From contig NZ_CP178543.1 of the NCBI RefSeq assembly GCF_047276495.1, forward strand, positions 7,440,001 to 7,504,000: 64,000 bases of DNA, in the 5' to 3' direction. The DNA is from Capilliphycus salinus. Lineage in GTDB: Bacteria > Cyanobacteriota > Cyanobacteriia > Cyanobacteriales > Microcoleaceae. A model generated the notes under the pieces. That model ran no database searches. It saw only the letters and a program-made list of their open reading frames with translations, and was not told where the DNA came from. Each line of letters opens with the position of its first letter. Positions within the stretch are counted from its first letter, which is position 1. The position numbers were made by a program, and so were the translations under genes. This document shows positions 45,935-55,432 of the stretch, in pieces.

Positions 45935-46984
45935 TTAAACGCCTTTGAATCCCGGCGTACCTTCTACATCTTCGGTTGGGCGTTCTAACGGCGGAAGTTT
46001 GGAGGGTTGGGGCGGAACTTTTGAAACCCCAATTTGATTAAGAATAATCCCCAAAATAATCACACTTCCGCCAATATATTGGGCTGTAGTTGGCACTTCC
46101 CCCAAAATCAAATAAGCCGCCAAAACTCCCGCAATGGGAGCAAAAGAATTCGCCAAAGAAATCTCGGACGCCGAGGATTTTTTTAACCCCGAAAACCAAC
46201 AAAATTGACCGCCAACAACAATCACCAGACTATAGAGTAACATCCATTGCCAAATAATCGGAGCAAATACATCCATAAAGTGACCGATACCAAACAGCAA
46301 CGTTACAATAATAAAAAAGATAATTGTGCTAAAAAACGTTCGATAAACGTTAAAAAAACCGAGGGGAATATTGCGGAGGCTGAGTTTACTAATAATCGTT
46401 GCAACGCCTGCGGAAACTGCGCCGCCGGCAACCATAAATTCACCAATACCTATTTGAAAACCAGCCATATTCATCATTTCTCGGTTGGGGTCGGGAATAA
46501 AAACCGTTAATCCCACGCCAATAAAAGAAACAATTGCACCCATAATCACCCAACGATTGACCCGTTCGCGAAGTAAAAAAATCGACAAAGCCAGAACTAA
46601 AGGCGGTTCAATTCGACTAATTAAAATCACATTATTAACCGTTGTTTGTTCTAAAGCCGAAAAGAACAAAGCCGGAGCCAAAGCGCCCGCAAGAGTCGCC
46701 ACCGTCGTCAAAGCTAACCAATCTTTTCCCGAAAGTTTTTTAATCGTTTCCCGATTTAATTCTTGATAATAAAGCAGCAAAAAAATTAAAAAAGCCCAAA
46801 TATTACCGACAAACAAAACATTACAAAACGAAATCGGATTTCGCCCGTCAATTAAATTTTCGGCTCCCAATTCAGTTAACTGACGAGTCACCGCGTTAGC
46901 GGCGCCAAAAATCGTTACGCCAAGCAACAAATAAGCGCGTCCGGGTATTCGCCCCACTAAATTCATAATAATAGTGATTGACAT
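45935..46984 (-). CDS. EamA/DMT-family transporter
   Basis: 349-residue inner-membrane permease with about ten hydrophobic segments in two EamA repeats. The first repeat has LAGALAPALFFSALEQTTVNNVILISRIEPPLVLALSIFLLRERVNRW; the second has GGQFCWFSGLKKSSASEISLANSFAPIAGVLAAYLILGEVPTTAQYIGG. The C-terminal 30 residues are polar and Pro-rich. ATG 46984 used; ATG 46966 (MNLVGRIPGRAYL) is equally likely. Substrate not predictable. Confidence 0.88.
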   Translation of the reverse strand: MSITIIMNLVGRIPGRAYLLLGVTIFGAANAVTRQLTELGAENLIDGRNPISFCNVLFVGNIWAFLIFLLLYYQELNRETIKKLSGKDWLALTTVATLAGALAPALFFSALEQTTVNNVILISRIEPPLVLALSIFLLRERVNRWVIMGAIVSFIGVGLTVFIPDPNREMMNMAGFQIGIGEFMVAGGAVSAGVATIISKLSLRNIPLGFFNVYRTFFSTIIFFIIVTLLFGIGHFMDVFAPIIWQWMLLYSLVIVVGGQFCWFSGLKKSSASEISLANSFAPIAGVLAAYLILGEVPTTAQYIGGSVIILGIILNQIGVSKVPPQPSKLPPLERPTEDVEGTPGFKGV

Positions 46985-47161
46985 CAGAGCAAGATTAGCA
47001 TAATTAAGTATTTATGCTGCTAAAATTCACAAAATTTAGCTTAATCCTTCCGGCAATGAATTGATTGATCCAATTCCAGGTAAACTAGATGATGTCATTA
47101 TTTAATCCTCTGCAAGTGAAGATTTATCCTTCGGGGTAGAGGGTAAAGGAGCAGGATTATC

Positions 47162-47884
47162 TTGAATTTAGAAATTGTTGCTCATCGGGGTTTTTCTGCT
47201 ATGGCGCCAGAGAATACATTGGCGGCGTTTACTGCGGCGATAGAAGGGGGTGCGAATTCTATTGAATTTGATTTACAATTATCAGCCGATGGTGTACCGA
47301 TAATCTTTCACGATGAAACCTTAGATCGAATTACGGGAACATCCGGTAAAGTCCGAGAAAAGTCTTTAGAGGAGTTAAAACAACTGAATGCGGGGGCTTG
47401 GTTTGGCGAACAGTTTGTTGGGGAAACCATACCGACTTTAACGGAAGCTTTAAACTGTTTTCAACGGGTGGAAAAATTCCTCTATTTTGATGTAAAACCC
47501 CACTGTCAATGGTCTCAAACCGACGTCGAGAAATTAATTCAACAGGTGAGGGAAGGGGGAATTTTAGAAAAATGTGTGATCACGGCATTTAATGAGGAGT
47601 TTTTACAGCAAGTTCGCTCTTGTTGTCCCGAGATAAAATTGGGGTATTTTCTCACAGAAACAACCGATTACCAACAACAACTGAACAAAGCAATAAAGGC
47701 GGGAAATGCGATTTTAAGCTGTTTATTTGATGTCGTGCTTGAAAATCCTCATTTTGTTGAGGACAGTCGCACTCAAGGGGTAGACTGGGTGGTGTGGACG
47801 GTTGATCGTCCCGAACATTTTCAAGAATTAGTCGATCTCGGGGTGAAACGAATTATTACCAATTCCTTGATCGGTTGGACATAA
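47162..47884 (+). CDS. Glycerophosphodiester phosphodiesterase
   Basis: 240 residues. Hydrolyses glycerophosphodiesters to glycerol-3-phosphate and alcohol. Family signatures: AHRGFSAMAPENTLAAF (His/Arg/Glu of the active site, about residues 7-23), EFDLQLSADGVPIIFHDETLDRIT (acid-base His, about 37-60), DVKPHCQW, and the C-terminal VDWVVWTVDRP. TTG 47162 is the start, with AAGGAGCAG upstream. No signal peptide, so cytoplasmic. Confidence 0.92.
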   Translation: MNLEIVAHRGFSAMAPENTLAAFTAAIEGGANSIEFDLQLSADGVPIIFHDETLDRITGTSGKVREKSLEELKQLNAGAWFGEQFVGETIPTLTEALNCFQRVEKFLYFDVKPHCQWSQTDVEKLIQQVREGGILEKCVITAFNEEFLQQVRSCCPEIKLGYFLTETTDYQQQLNKAIKAGNAILSCLFDVVLENPHFVEDSRTQGVDWVVWTVDRPEHFQELVDLGVKRIITNSLIGWT

Positions 47885-48118
47885 TTGCTGTAACTTTGTC
47901 ATTGGGCGGCTCAAGCGCGATCGCACTTCTGGCCGACTTTTAGAACTGTATCAACTGTTGTTGCAATTCTTAACGGAGTAAATGTCTTTTGGGGCTGAGA
48001 GGTTGATAGACTGAAGTGCATACATTCACAACTTTTGATCCCGGCATCGGTTTGTGGGTGCAGTCGGGCAAAACAACCCCGTACCTCAAACCTGCAATCA
48101 TAAGATGACAGAAACACT

Positions 48119-49195
48119 ATGGTAGACTCTCTAAAAAAACCAGCTTTTGATGAAATACGGCCGGGGGTTAAAGTTCCCGCCAAGGAAACCATTCTTACCC
48201 CTCGGTTCTACACCACAGACTTTGATGAGATGGCCAAAATGGACATCTCAGTGAATGAAGATGAACTGCGGGCAATCTTAGAAGAATTCCGGGCGGACTA
48301 CAACCGTCATCATTTTGTCCGGGATGCCGAATTTGAACAATCCTGGGATCACATTGATGGCGAAACTCGTCGCCTGTTTGTAGAATTTTTGGAACGTTCC
48401 TGTACCGCAGAATTTTCTGGATTTTTGCTGTACAAAGAGTTAAGCCGTCGCCTCAAAGATAAAAGCCCGGTTTTAGCCGAATGCTTCCAACTGATGTCGC
48501 GAGACGAAGCCCGTCATGCGGGATTTCTCAACAAAGCGATGTCCGATTTTAACCTATCGCTGGATTTGGGATTCTTAACCAAAAGCCGCAAATACACCTT
48601 CTTTAAACCCAAGTTCATTTTCTACGCAACTTACCTTTCTGAAAAGATTGGTTACTGGCGTTATATCACCATTTATCGTCACTTAGAAGCTCATCCCGAA
48701 GATCGAATTTATCCGATTTTCCGCTTCTTTGAAAACTGGTGTCAAGATGAAAACCGTCACGGTGATTTCTTCGATGCCATGATGAAATCTCAGCCGAAAA
48801 TCCTGAATGATTGGAAGGCGAAATTGTGGTGTCGGTTCTTCTTGCTGTCGGTATTTGCGACCATGTACTTGAACGATGTTCAACGCTATGGTTTCTATGC
48901 AGCCATTGGCTTGGATGCGCGAGAATATGACAAGTATGTGATTCTCAAAACTAACGAAACTTCGGGTCGTGTGTTCCCGGTGATTTTAGATGTCGAAAAT
49001 CCCGAGTTCTACGAACGCTTGGAAACTTGCGTTAAAAATAACGAGAAATTGACGGCGATTGTTAACTCAAATACGCCTAAATTCTTGCAGTTATTCCAAA
49101 AATTACCCCATTACGTTTCCAACGGTTGGCAGTTGCTCAAACTGTATTTTATGAAGCCAATTGATGTTCAGCCCTTAGAGGGAACGGTACGTTAA
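48119..49195 (+). CDS. acsF: Mg-protoporphyrin IX monomethyl ester oxidative cyclase, aerobic
   Basis: Membrane-associated di-iron oxygenase that closes ring E to protochlorophyllide in chlorophyll synthesis. 358 residues, the normal cyanobacterial length. Iron-ligand motifs are visible: MSRDEARHAGFLN (about residues 123-135) and CQDENRHGDFFDAM (about 210-223), plus a conserved TRRLFVEFLERSCTAEFSGFL segment. N-terminus VDSLKKPAFDEIRPGVKVPAKETILTPRFYTTDFDEM is typical. It is followed by a strong terminator. Confidence 0.96.
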   Translation: MVDSLKKPAFDEIRPGVKVPAKETILTPRFYTTDFDEMAKMDISVNEDELRAILEEFRADYNRHHFVRDAEFEQSWDHIDGETRRLFVEFLERSCTAEFSGFLLYKELSRRLKDKSPVLAECFQLMSRDEARHAGFLNKAMSDFNLSLDLGFLTKSRKYTFFKPKFIFYATYLSEKIGYWRYITIYRHLEAHPEDRIYPIFRFFENWCQDENRHGDFFDAMMKSQPKILNDWKAKLWCRFFLLSVFATMYLNDVQRYGFYAAIGLDAREYDKYVILKTNETSGRVFPVILDVENPEFYERLETCVKNNEKLTAIVNSNTPKFLQLFQKLPHYVSNGWQLLKLYFMKPIDVQPLEGTVR

Positions 49196-49212
49196 AGCTG
49201 GCGATCGCAACA

Positions 49213-49248
49213 CAAAAACCCGGTTTCTTGAAGAAACCGGGTTTTTTA
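49213..49248 (+). terminator. Terminator of acsF
   Basis: A perfect hairpin AAAAACCCGGTTTCTT-GAAGAAACCGGGTTTTTT lies 17 bp after the acsF stop, with a T-rich tail. The remaining gap to 49535 (about 290 bp) shows no gene or recognisable site. Confidence 0.85.
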
Positions 49249-49535
49249 ATTAATAGAAACCGGGTTTTTTAATACTCAAATAAACGGGTAAATTTGTTGA
49301 GAGATCAACCCAATTTTTTTAATTTAATTTGCGGTAATCAAAGCAGATTTTAGCACATCAAACAACAAGTTAGAACAAATTTAACAAGCCGATCCAAAGA
49401 TAGAGCAATCATTGTACCGCACCGAAATAAATTTGGTTGTGCAATATTCCCCATACGCCTGGGATTGGCTCTAGTCTAAGAAAGGCTATTCAAAGGCGAG
49501 TTATGATAAGTAATCAGGGTTAAATTAGATTATCT

Positions 49536-51074
49536 ATGCCCAAGAAGACTCAGCCAGAAAAACGATCGACCCACAAGTTGAATATAAACATGAGACGATT
49601 GACATCACGACAAACAAACTCATCTAACCCCAACTCAGCTTACCGCGAGCGCCTGGACTTCAACGACGACAACCAAACCCAAGATCGCGACGATCGCCCA
49701 GTTGACGATCATTCCCCTTCTCAACATCGAGTCGAACCGATGACCCTATCGCCCTCAATCTATCAGGGACGACGGCGAAAAGCCGCTGTAGTCCTCAGTA
49801 TGATTTGGGGAGGAACGATCAGCCTCCATCTGGTTTCTTGGGGATCGTGGTTCATTCTCGGCTTAACCGGGTTGCTGTCAATTCATGCGTTGCGTATCCT
49901 GTGGACTCGCCCCCGGAATTCCTCCGATGAAACTTTAACCTGCGATCGCGATTATTGGCCGTTTGTCTCATTGTTGGTGGCGGCGAAAAACGAAGAATCC
50001 GTCATTAGCAAATTAGTTGAGAATTTATGTAATCTTGATTATCCCTCCGACTGCTACGAAGTCTGGGTGATCGACGATCACAGCACCGATAACACCCCGA
50101 TCTTATTGGATCAACTGGCTGAGAAATTTGACCAACTCAATGTTCTGCACCGCCACAACGGAGTCGGCGGAAAATCGGGAGCGCTCAATCAAGTGTTACC
50201 CTTAACCCGAGGAGAAATTTTAGGCGTCTTTGATGCGGATGCTCAAGTTTCCTCAGATTTATTGCGCCAAGTGGTTCCTTTGTTCGATCCCGAGCAAATT
50301 GGGGCGGTACAAGTCCGCAAAGCGATTTCTAACGCGCCATACAACTTTTTAACTCAAAGCCAAGAAGCGGAAATGGCGCTCGATGCTTTCTTCCAACAGC
50401 AGCGCATCGCCGTTGGCGGGATCGGAGAACTGCGAGGAAATGGCCAGTTTGTGCGGCGCAGTGCGATGGAAACCTGCGGCGGTTGGAACGAAGAAACCAT
50501 TACCGACGATCTCGATCTGACCATTCGACTCCATCTCAACGATTGGGATATCGAATTTTTAGCCTTTCCCCCCGTTTACGAAGAAGGCGTCACCAAACCG
50601 ATCTCACTGTGGCACCAGCGCAACCGTTGGGCAGAGGGCGGATATCAACGCTATCTCGATTATTGGAAACCTCTGGTCGCCAACCGTCTCGGCCCCCGCA
50701 AAACCTTTGATTTATTCGGGTTTTTAGTCATCCAATACCTCGTTCCCACCGCAGCAGTCCCCGATTGTTTGATGTCGTTGGCCTTGCGCCGTTTGCCGAT
50801 CACCAGTCCCCTGTCGCTGCTGGCTCTTACCCTGTCTTTGGTGGGGATGTTTATCGGCCTGCGTCGCAGCCAGAAGCCTCAACAAATAGCCTCCGAGTCC
50901 CAAACTCGACCCGCTTCTCCATCGGTAATGGCAGGCTTAAAAATGGCGTTAGAAAGCTTGCGGGGTACTTTTTATATGCTGCATTGGTTTATTGTGATCG
51001 GCAGTACCGCCATGCGGATTTCAGTCCGTCCGAAGCGTCTCAAGTGGGTGAAAACCGTTCATCAAGGAATGTGA
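49536..51074 (+). CDS. GT2 glycosyltransferase, probably glucosyldiacylglycerol synthase-type
   Basis: 512 residues. A basic, Ser/Asn/Asp-rich N-terminus (1-75) is followed by hydrophobic segments (about 85-125). The GT-A domain has VIDDHS, FDADAQ (about 220-230, DxD), GELRGNGQFVRRSA, TDDLD (catalytic TDD) and QRNRW (about 365). Three or more membrane segments follow. This arrangement matches cyanobacterial GT2 enzymes that make monoglucosyldiacylglycerol, the precursor of thylakoid galactolipids (MgdA/Sll1377-type); other processive GT2 roles cannot be ruled out without alignment. Single gene. Confidence 0.75.
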   Translation: MPKKTQPEKRSTHKLNINMRRLTSRQTNSSNPNSAYRERLDFNDDNQTQDRDDRPVDDHSPSQHRVEPMTLSPSIYQGRRRKAAVVLSMIWGGTISLHLVSWGSWFILGLTGLLSIHALRILWTRPRNSSDETLTCDRDYWPFVSLLVAAKNEESVISKLVENLCNLDYPSDCYEVWVIDDHSTDNTPILLDQLAEKFDQLNVLHRHNGVGGKSGALNQVLPLTRGEILGVFDADAQVSSDLLRQVVPLFDPEQIGAVQVRKAISNAPYNFLTQSQEAEMALDAFFQQQRIAVGGIGELRGNGQFVRRSAMETCGGWNEETITDDLDLTIRLHLNDWDIEFLAFPPVYEEGVTKPISLWHQRNRWAEGGYQRYLDYWKPLVANRLGPRKTFDLFGFLVIQYLVPTAAVPDCLMSLALRRLPITSPLSLLALTLSLVGMFIGLRRSQKPQQIASESQTRPASPSVMAGLKMALESLRGTFYMLHWFIVIGSTAMRISVRPKRLKWVKTVHQGM

Positions 51075-51806
51075 TTTTTGTCGGTTTGGATTGAAAATTG
51101 GCGATCGCAATCTGACCCGGTTTTTGTTGTTTTCTCCGAGAGCGCCGAAACCCGCAGATGCTTTTGAGGTATCGCTGTCTACAGTTTTTTCCTTCTGAAT
51201 ACCGTATAACTTATAAAACTATCAAATTCGTTGTTTAAGTCGAGCTTTCGGAATGTGAACCCAGTCTTAAATCTTCTTCTTTTTCCCCTAGCTCGATTTC
51301 TTTTTCATTGTGAAAACTTGGAGATTGGAGTTGACCGCCAATTCGACCATTTTGTTAAGGGTTTTTAATGATTATCCACCTGTATAAATTGGGGATTGAG
51401 TTGGCTGAGATTCTCCCTTCTCCCTCAAAAGGTTGAACGGGATTTAAAACCCCAAATTAAACCGATTTGAGTTGATAATTCTCCCGTAAAGATCTACCCG
51501 ATTGGGTTGAAAATAGTACCGCCTATGAACCGACCGAAGGGAATAGGACAAAACTCGATTACCCGGCAAGCAAACGGGCGAGCGTCTTCAAAAAAAAGCG
51601 AAAATTCAAACAAAATTGATCGCCTCCTTTACTTTTTGAACAGAACAAACGTAAAATAATTGAGCGGGATAAATCTTACCTTCAACCGCAAGAAGGCTCC
51701 CGCCATAATATGCAGATTTGGCGCGTATCTGGTTGCGGTTAGCCAAGCGCGAATCTTGATAGTTCTACCCGTGCTTATAGCGGGTAAAATATGGTATTAT
51801 TGTTCT
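51075..51806. other. Gene-free leader of the tnpB element
   Basis: A 732-bp stretch with no convincing coding frame. The last 150 bp contain CCGCAAGAAGGCTCCCGCC (about 51688-51706) and a hairpin TACCCG-loop-CGGGTA (51766-51786), 20 bp before the tnpB ATG, as expected near a left end of an IS200/IS605-type element. The exact left end is not determined. Confidence 0.5.
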
Positions 51807-53096
51807 ATGTTAGTCATTGAAGCAAAGCTAAAAGGAACCACTACGCAGTACAGCAAGTTAGATGAAGCAATCCGCACAGGGCAATTCATCCGCAATACTT
51901 GTTTGCGGTATTGGGAAGCGAACATTGGGGTCACTCGTAACGACCTCCAAAAGCTTTGTTCGGTACTAGCTAAAAACAAAGAAACCCCTTGGGCAAAAAA
52001 GCTAAACTCTCAAGCTAGGCAAGCTCAAGCTGATAGGGCGTGGTCTGCTATTCAACGTTTTTATGAGAATTGTAGATTAGAGAAACCTGGTAAAAAAGGA
52101 TACCCAAAAGACAAGAAGTTTAGTCGTTCTGTTGAGTACAAAAATAGCGGATGGAAACTATCTTATGATAGAAGACAGATAACTTTCACCGATGGTTTTA
52201 AAGTCGGAACGATGGACTTATGGAGTTCCAGGGATTTGGTCTGCTATGCAGAAAAACAAATCTCTAGGGTTCGAGTCATAAGACGCGCTGACGGCTACTA
52301 TGCTCAGTTCTTATTGGACTGGGATAGACGAGAAAAACACGAGTTTAAAGGGAAAATGACGGTAATCGATTTAGGACTGAAAGAGTTCTATACGGATTCC
52401 GATGGAAATACTGTTGAAAACCCCAAGTATTTAAGGAAATCCGAGCGAAGAATAAAAATGCTTCAACGTCGGGTTTCCAAAAAGCACATCAAAGGGAAGA
52501 AACAGTCTAATAGATACCAGAAAGCACGTCAGGCTTTAGCTCTTGCAAATCTTAAGATAAGTAGACAGCGTGAAGACAGAGCAAGGAAAGAGGCTTTGGC
52601 GCTAGTTAAGTCTAACGATTTAATTGTTTACGAAGATTTGAAGATACAAAACATGGTGAAAAACCACCACTTGGCTAAGTCTATCAGTGATGCTTCATGG
52701 TATCAGTTCACACAATGGCTTCAATATTTTGCCAAAGTTCATGGTGTTATAGTTATCGCTGTACCACCCCATAACACAACTGTTGATTGTTCGTGTTGTC
52801 AAGCAAAGGTAAAGAAAACTCTTAGCACCAGAACCCATAAATGCAGCGCTTGTGGAACAGTTTTAGACCGTGACCATAACGCGGCAAAAAACATTCTGGC
52901 AAAAGGATTTAAGTTGTTAGCTGAATATCTAAACAGTACCGTAGGGCATACGGAATCTGGAGCCAAAAGCTCAAAAGCGCAGGGAGAAACTAACCTCTGG
53001 CTTAAGAATGGAGACGTTCTTGCTCTAAGTTGGCTCGATGAACTGCGAACCAAGAATTCTTGGGAATCCCCCAGTAGATTCGGTACTCCGAATTAG
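51807..53096 (+). CDS. tnpB: TnpB RNA-guided nuclease of an IS200/IS605-type element
   Basis: 429 residues. Start at ATG 51807 (MLVIEAKLKGTTTQYSKLDE) with a hairpin just upstream; the longer frame back to 51660 is non-coding-like. RuvC-like nuclease residues: Asp in TVIDLGLKEF, Glu in VYEDLKIQNMV, Asp in DRDHNAAKN; the zinc finger DCSCCQ ... CSACG sits between them. All are intact, so the nuclease may be active. No tnpA transposase lies beside it. TnpB uses an RNA from the element's right end as guide (omega-RNA), which helps retention of the element. Confidence 0.93.
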   Translation: MLVIEAKLKGTTTQYSKLDEAIRTGQFIRNTCLRYWEANIGVTRNDLQKLCSVLAKNKETPWAKKLNSQARQAQADRAWSAIQRFYENCRLEKPGKKGYPKDKKFSRSVEYKNSGWKLSYDRRQITFTDGFKVGTMDLWSSRDLVCYAEKQISRVRVIRRADGYYAQFLLDWDRREKHEFKGKMTVIDLGLKEFYTDSDGNTVENPKYLRKSERRIKMLQRRVSKKHIKGKKQSNRYQKARQALALANLKISRQREDRARKEALALVKSNDLIVYEDLKIQNMVKNHHLAKSISDASWYQFTQWLQYFAKVHGVIVIAVPPHNTTVDCSCCQAKVKKTLSTRTHKCSACGTVLDRDHNAAKNILAKGFKLLAEYLNSTVGHTESGAKSSKAQGETNLWLKNGDVLALSWLDELRTKNSWESPSRFGTPN

Positions 53097-53109
53097 TGGA
53101 GGGAGGATG
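53067..53109 (+). other. Right-end hairpin / omega-RNA scaffold region
   Basis: TCCCCCA and TGGAGGGA form an imperfect outer stem, and GATTCGG-TACT-CCGAATT an inner one, overlapping the tnpB stop. This is the expected position for an IS200/IS605 right end and for the scaffold-guide junction of the RNA. The exact guide start cannot be fixed. Confidence 0.55.
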
Positions 53110-53200
53110 TCAATTTGTTAAGGTTGACTTGCTTTCATCTCACTATCAATGTCGTGAGCTTGAAGCGGGGTTTCTTCTGTCAATTAGGTCAGGAACTGCA

Positions 53201-54379
53201 ATGGATTTACTAGAGTATCAAGCTAAAGCCTTATTTCGGGAAAAAAATATTCCGGTTTTGCCCTCACAGCGGATCGATCGCGCTCAAGATCTCAAGGGAT
53301 TGAGAATTCCTTATCCGGTGGTTCTCAAGTCCCAAGTGCGATCGGGAGGACGGGGAAAAGCTGGCGGGATTCGGTTTGTCGAAAATACCATTGATGCGGT
53401 AGCGGCGGCCCAATCCATTTTTAATTTATCCATTCGGGATGAATATCCGAAAGTGCTTCTGGCTGAAGCGAAATACAACGCCGATCGAGAATTGTATCTG
53501 GCGGTCACATTAGATCCGATCAGTCGCCGTCCGGTGCTGTTGGGATCGAGTCAAGGGGGCGTCGCCGTCGAAGAGGGGATGTCACAGGTGCAGAAAGTGG
53601 TTGTTGATCGCGAGTTTTCCTCTTTTTATGCTCGCCGCTTGAGCGTGCAAATGGGATTGAATCAAGAATTGATTCTCGTCGTGAGCGGGATCATTGAAAA
53701 GATGTATCGTCTGTTTGTCGAAAGAGATCTCGACCTGGTGGAAATCAATCCTCTCGGTATTAGTCCCACCGGTGAAGTGATGGCGCTCGATGGCAAAGTG
53801 ATTGTTAACGATCATGCCCTCGGACGCCATGCGGACCTGGCGGCGTTGATTCAAAACGATCAGAATCCGGCGAAAAATACAATCCCCGATGTTCATTCTT
53901 TCCCCTTACCCTGTCAATTGGATCGGCTTCTGTTTCCCCAACTAAAAATCGTTCAACTCGAAGGCAATATTGGCATTTTATCCAACGGCGCCGATATGAC
54001 CCTGGCAACGGTGGATCTGATCGTTCAAAGCAAAGGAAAACCCGCCAATTTCGTCGATTTGGAAGCCGAAGATTATACCGAACTCACCGACGCTTGGCCC
54101 GAGCGCCTCTATGAAGGTTTAGAATTGGTCAGTCAGTCCAAACAGGTGAAAGTCGTTTTGGTCAATCTTCTCAGTCACTTTGTCGCCTCCGGGAAAACTA
54201 TTTCTGAAATTGCCAGCTATCTCCAAAGAAAGGCGGCGATTGGTTATTTACCCCAGTTTGTGATCCGATTGGCCGTCAATCCGCCCCGCGAGATCCTCGA
54301 TCAGTTAACTCAGTTACCCGTACAAGTCGCAGAAAATTTGGATGATGCGGTCAAGCTGGCCGTTTCTCTGGCTAAGTAA
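53201..54379 (+). CDS. sucC: Succinyl-CoA ligase beta subunit-like (ATP-grasp)
   Basis: 392 residues from ATG 53201 (MDLLEYQAKALFREKNIPV), with AGGA upstream; the frame continues to 53096 only by chance. ATP-grasp features: VLKSQVRSGGRGKAGGIR, LAEAKYNADRELYLAVTLD, VEINPL and ALDGKVIVND. The C-terminal domain (about 240-390) is more divergent, with INPP in place of canonical ligase-interface sequence. Forms a pair with the following gene 147 bp on. The tnpB element lies about 90 bp upstream and may have replaced the native promoter region. Confidence 0.88.
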   Translation: MDLLEYQAKALFREKNIPVLPSQRIDRAQDLKGLRIPYPVVLKSQVRSGGRGKAGGIRFVENTIDAVAAAQSIFNLSIRDEYPKVLLAEAKYNADRELYLAVTLDPISRRPVLLGSSQGGVAVEEGMSQVQKVVVDREFSSFYARRLSVQMGLNQELILVVSGIIEKMYRLFVERDLDLVEINPLGISPTGEVMALDGKVIVNDHALGRHADLAALIQNDQNPAKNTIPDVHSFPLPCQLDRLLFPQLKIVQLEGNIGILSNGADMTLATVDLIVQSKGKPANFVDLEAEDYTELTDAWPERLYEGLELVSQSKQVKVVLVNLLSHFVASGKTISEIASYLQRKAAIGYLPQFVIRLAVNPPREILDQLTQLPVQVAENLDDAVKLAVSLAK

Positions 54380-54525
54380 TTACATTTTCTAACGACTAGA
54401 ATAGAAAAATCTCGCATCTCATGCAGTCAGATAAACTGTTCGTTCTTCCCCCATTGCGGGGACTCGGTTACAGTTTGTTTGTCGTGACTGCATCAGGAAT
54501 GGGTGTACGACTAGAGTTAGCAGCT

Positions 54526-55419
54526 ATGAATTTAACACCAGACAGTAAAGTTTTAATTCAGGGGAATGTAGCGTCTCAAGCCTTGACTCATGCGGTTCTC
54601 AATATGAAGGCTTATGGTACTAATATTGTCGCTTGTGTTAGTCCGGGTCAAGGTGGCACTCATTTGCAAGACATTCCGATTTTTGATTTGGTCGAACAAG
54701 CACAGGCTAAAGTCGGCCCGATTGACACCAGTTTGATTTGGGTTAACCCCTATCTGGTCCTAGATGCAGCTTTAGAAGCGATTGAAGCCGGAGTTAGACA
54801 ACTGATTATTCTCACCGAGGGGATGCCGCCTCTGGATATGGTGCGTCTGATTCGGAAAGCGGAAATCTCCGAAACGCTGATTATTGGCCCGAGTTGCGCC
54901 GGGATTATTGTACCCAATCAGGTTTTATTGGGGCTTCATCCTTCTGAGTTTTATTCTCCCGGTTCGGTTGGGTTAATTGGTCGGGGAAGCAGACTCACTT
55001 ATGAAATTGCTTTTCAATTGAGTCAAGCCAAACTCGGACAGTCGATGAGTGTTAGTATTGGCAGCGATTTGATTATCGGTTCTTCTTTTATTCAATGGTT
55101 ACAAATTTTGGATGAAGATGAACAGACTAATGTTATTGTTTTGGTCGGAGAAGCGAGCGGAAATGGCGAAGAAGAAGCCGCTTCTTATATTGCCGAAACG
55201 ATTGATAAACCTGTTATTGCTTATATTGCAGGTCTTCACACCCCCAACCGTCAATTTATGGGTCATTCTTGCAGTTTGACTACCTCGAAACTGATTGCTC
55301 AAACTATTTGTCCGCCCAGTATAGACACTAAAATAGAAGCGTTTAAAAAGGCTAAAATTCCCCTGGCTGATCGTCCCTCTCAAATTCCGAGTTTAGTGAA
55401 AAAAGCTCTGAAAAAATAA
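54526..55419 (+). CDS. sucD: Succinyl-CoA ligase alpha subunit-like, altered His loop
   Basis: Starts at ATG 54526 (MNLTPDSKVLIQGNVASQAL), matching the SucD N-terminus; the frame is open back to 54421 with a less family-like start. CoA-binding NVASQALTH, NIVACVSPGQGGTHLQDIPIFD and the TEGMPPLDMVRLIRKAE segment are recognisable. The phosphohistidine loop, usually GHAGA, reads GHSCS here (about 54260-54280 in protein-coding terms near residue 245), and the following SGGKGTA-type segment is absent. The His is kept but the loop is unusual, so standard succinyl-CoA synthetase activity is not certain. Confidence 0.85.
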   Translation: MNLTPDSKVLIQGNVASQALTHAVLNMKAYGTNIVACVSPGQGGTHLQDIPIFDLVEQAQAKVGPIDTSLIWVNPYLVLDAALEAIEAGVRQLIILTEGMPPLDMVRLIRKAEISETLIIGPSCAGIIVPNQVLLGLHPSEFYSPGSVGLIGRGSRLTYEIAFQLSQAKLGQSMSVSIGSDLIIGSSFIQWLQILDEDEQTNVIVLVGEASGNGEEEAASYIAETIDKPVIAYIAGLHTPNRQFMGHSCSLTTSKLIAQTICPPSIDTKIEAFKKAKIPLADRPSQIPSLVKKALKK

Positions 55420-55432
55420 CTGAAAAATAACA

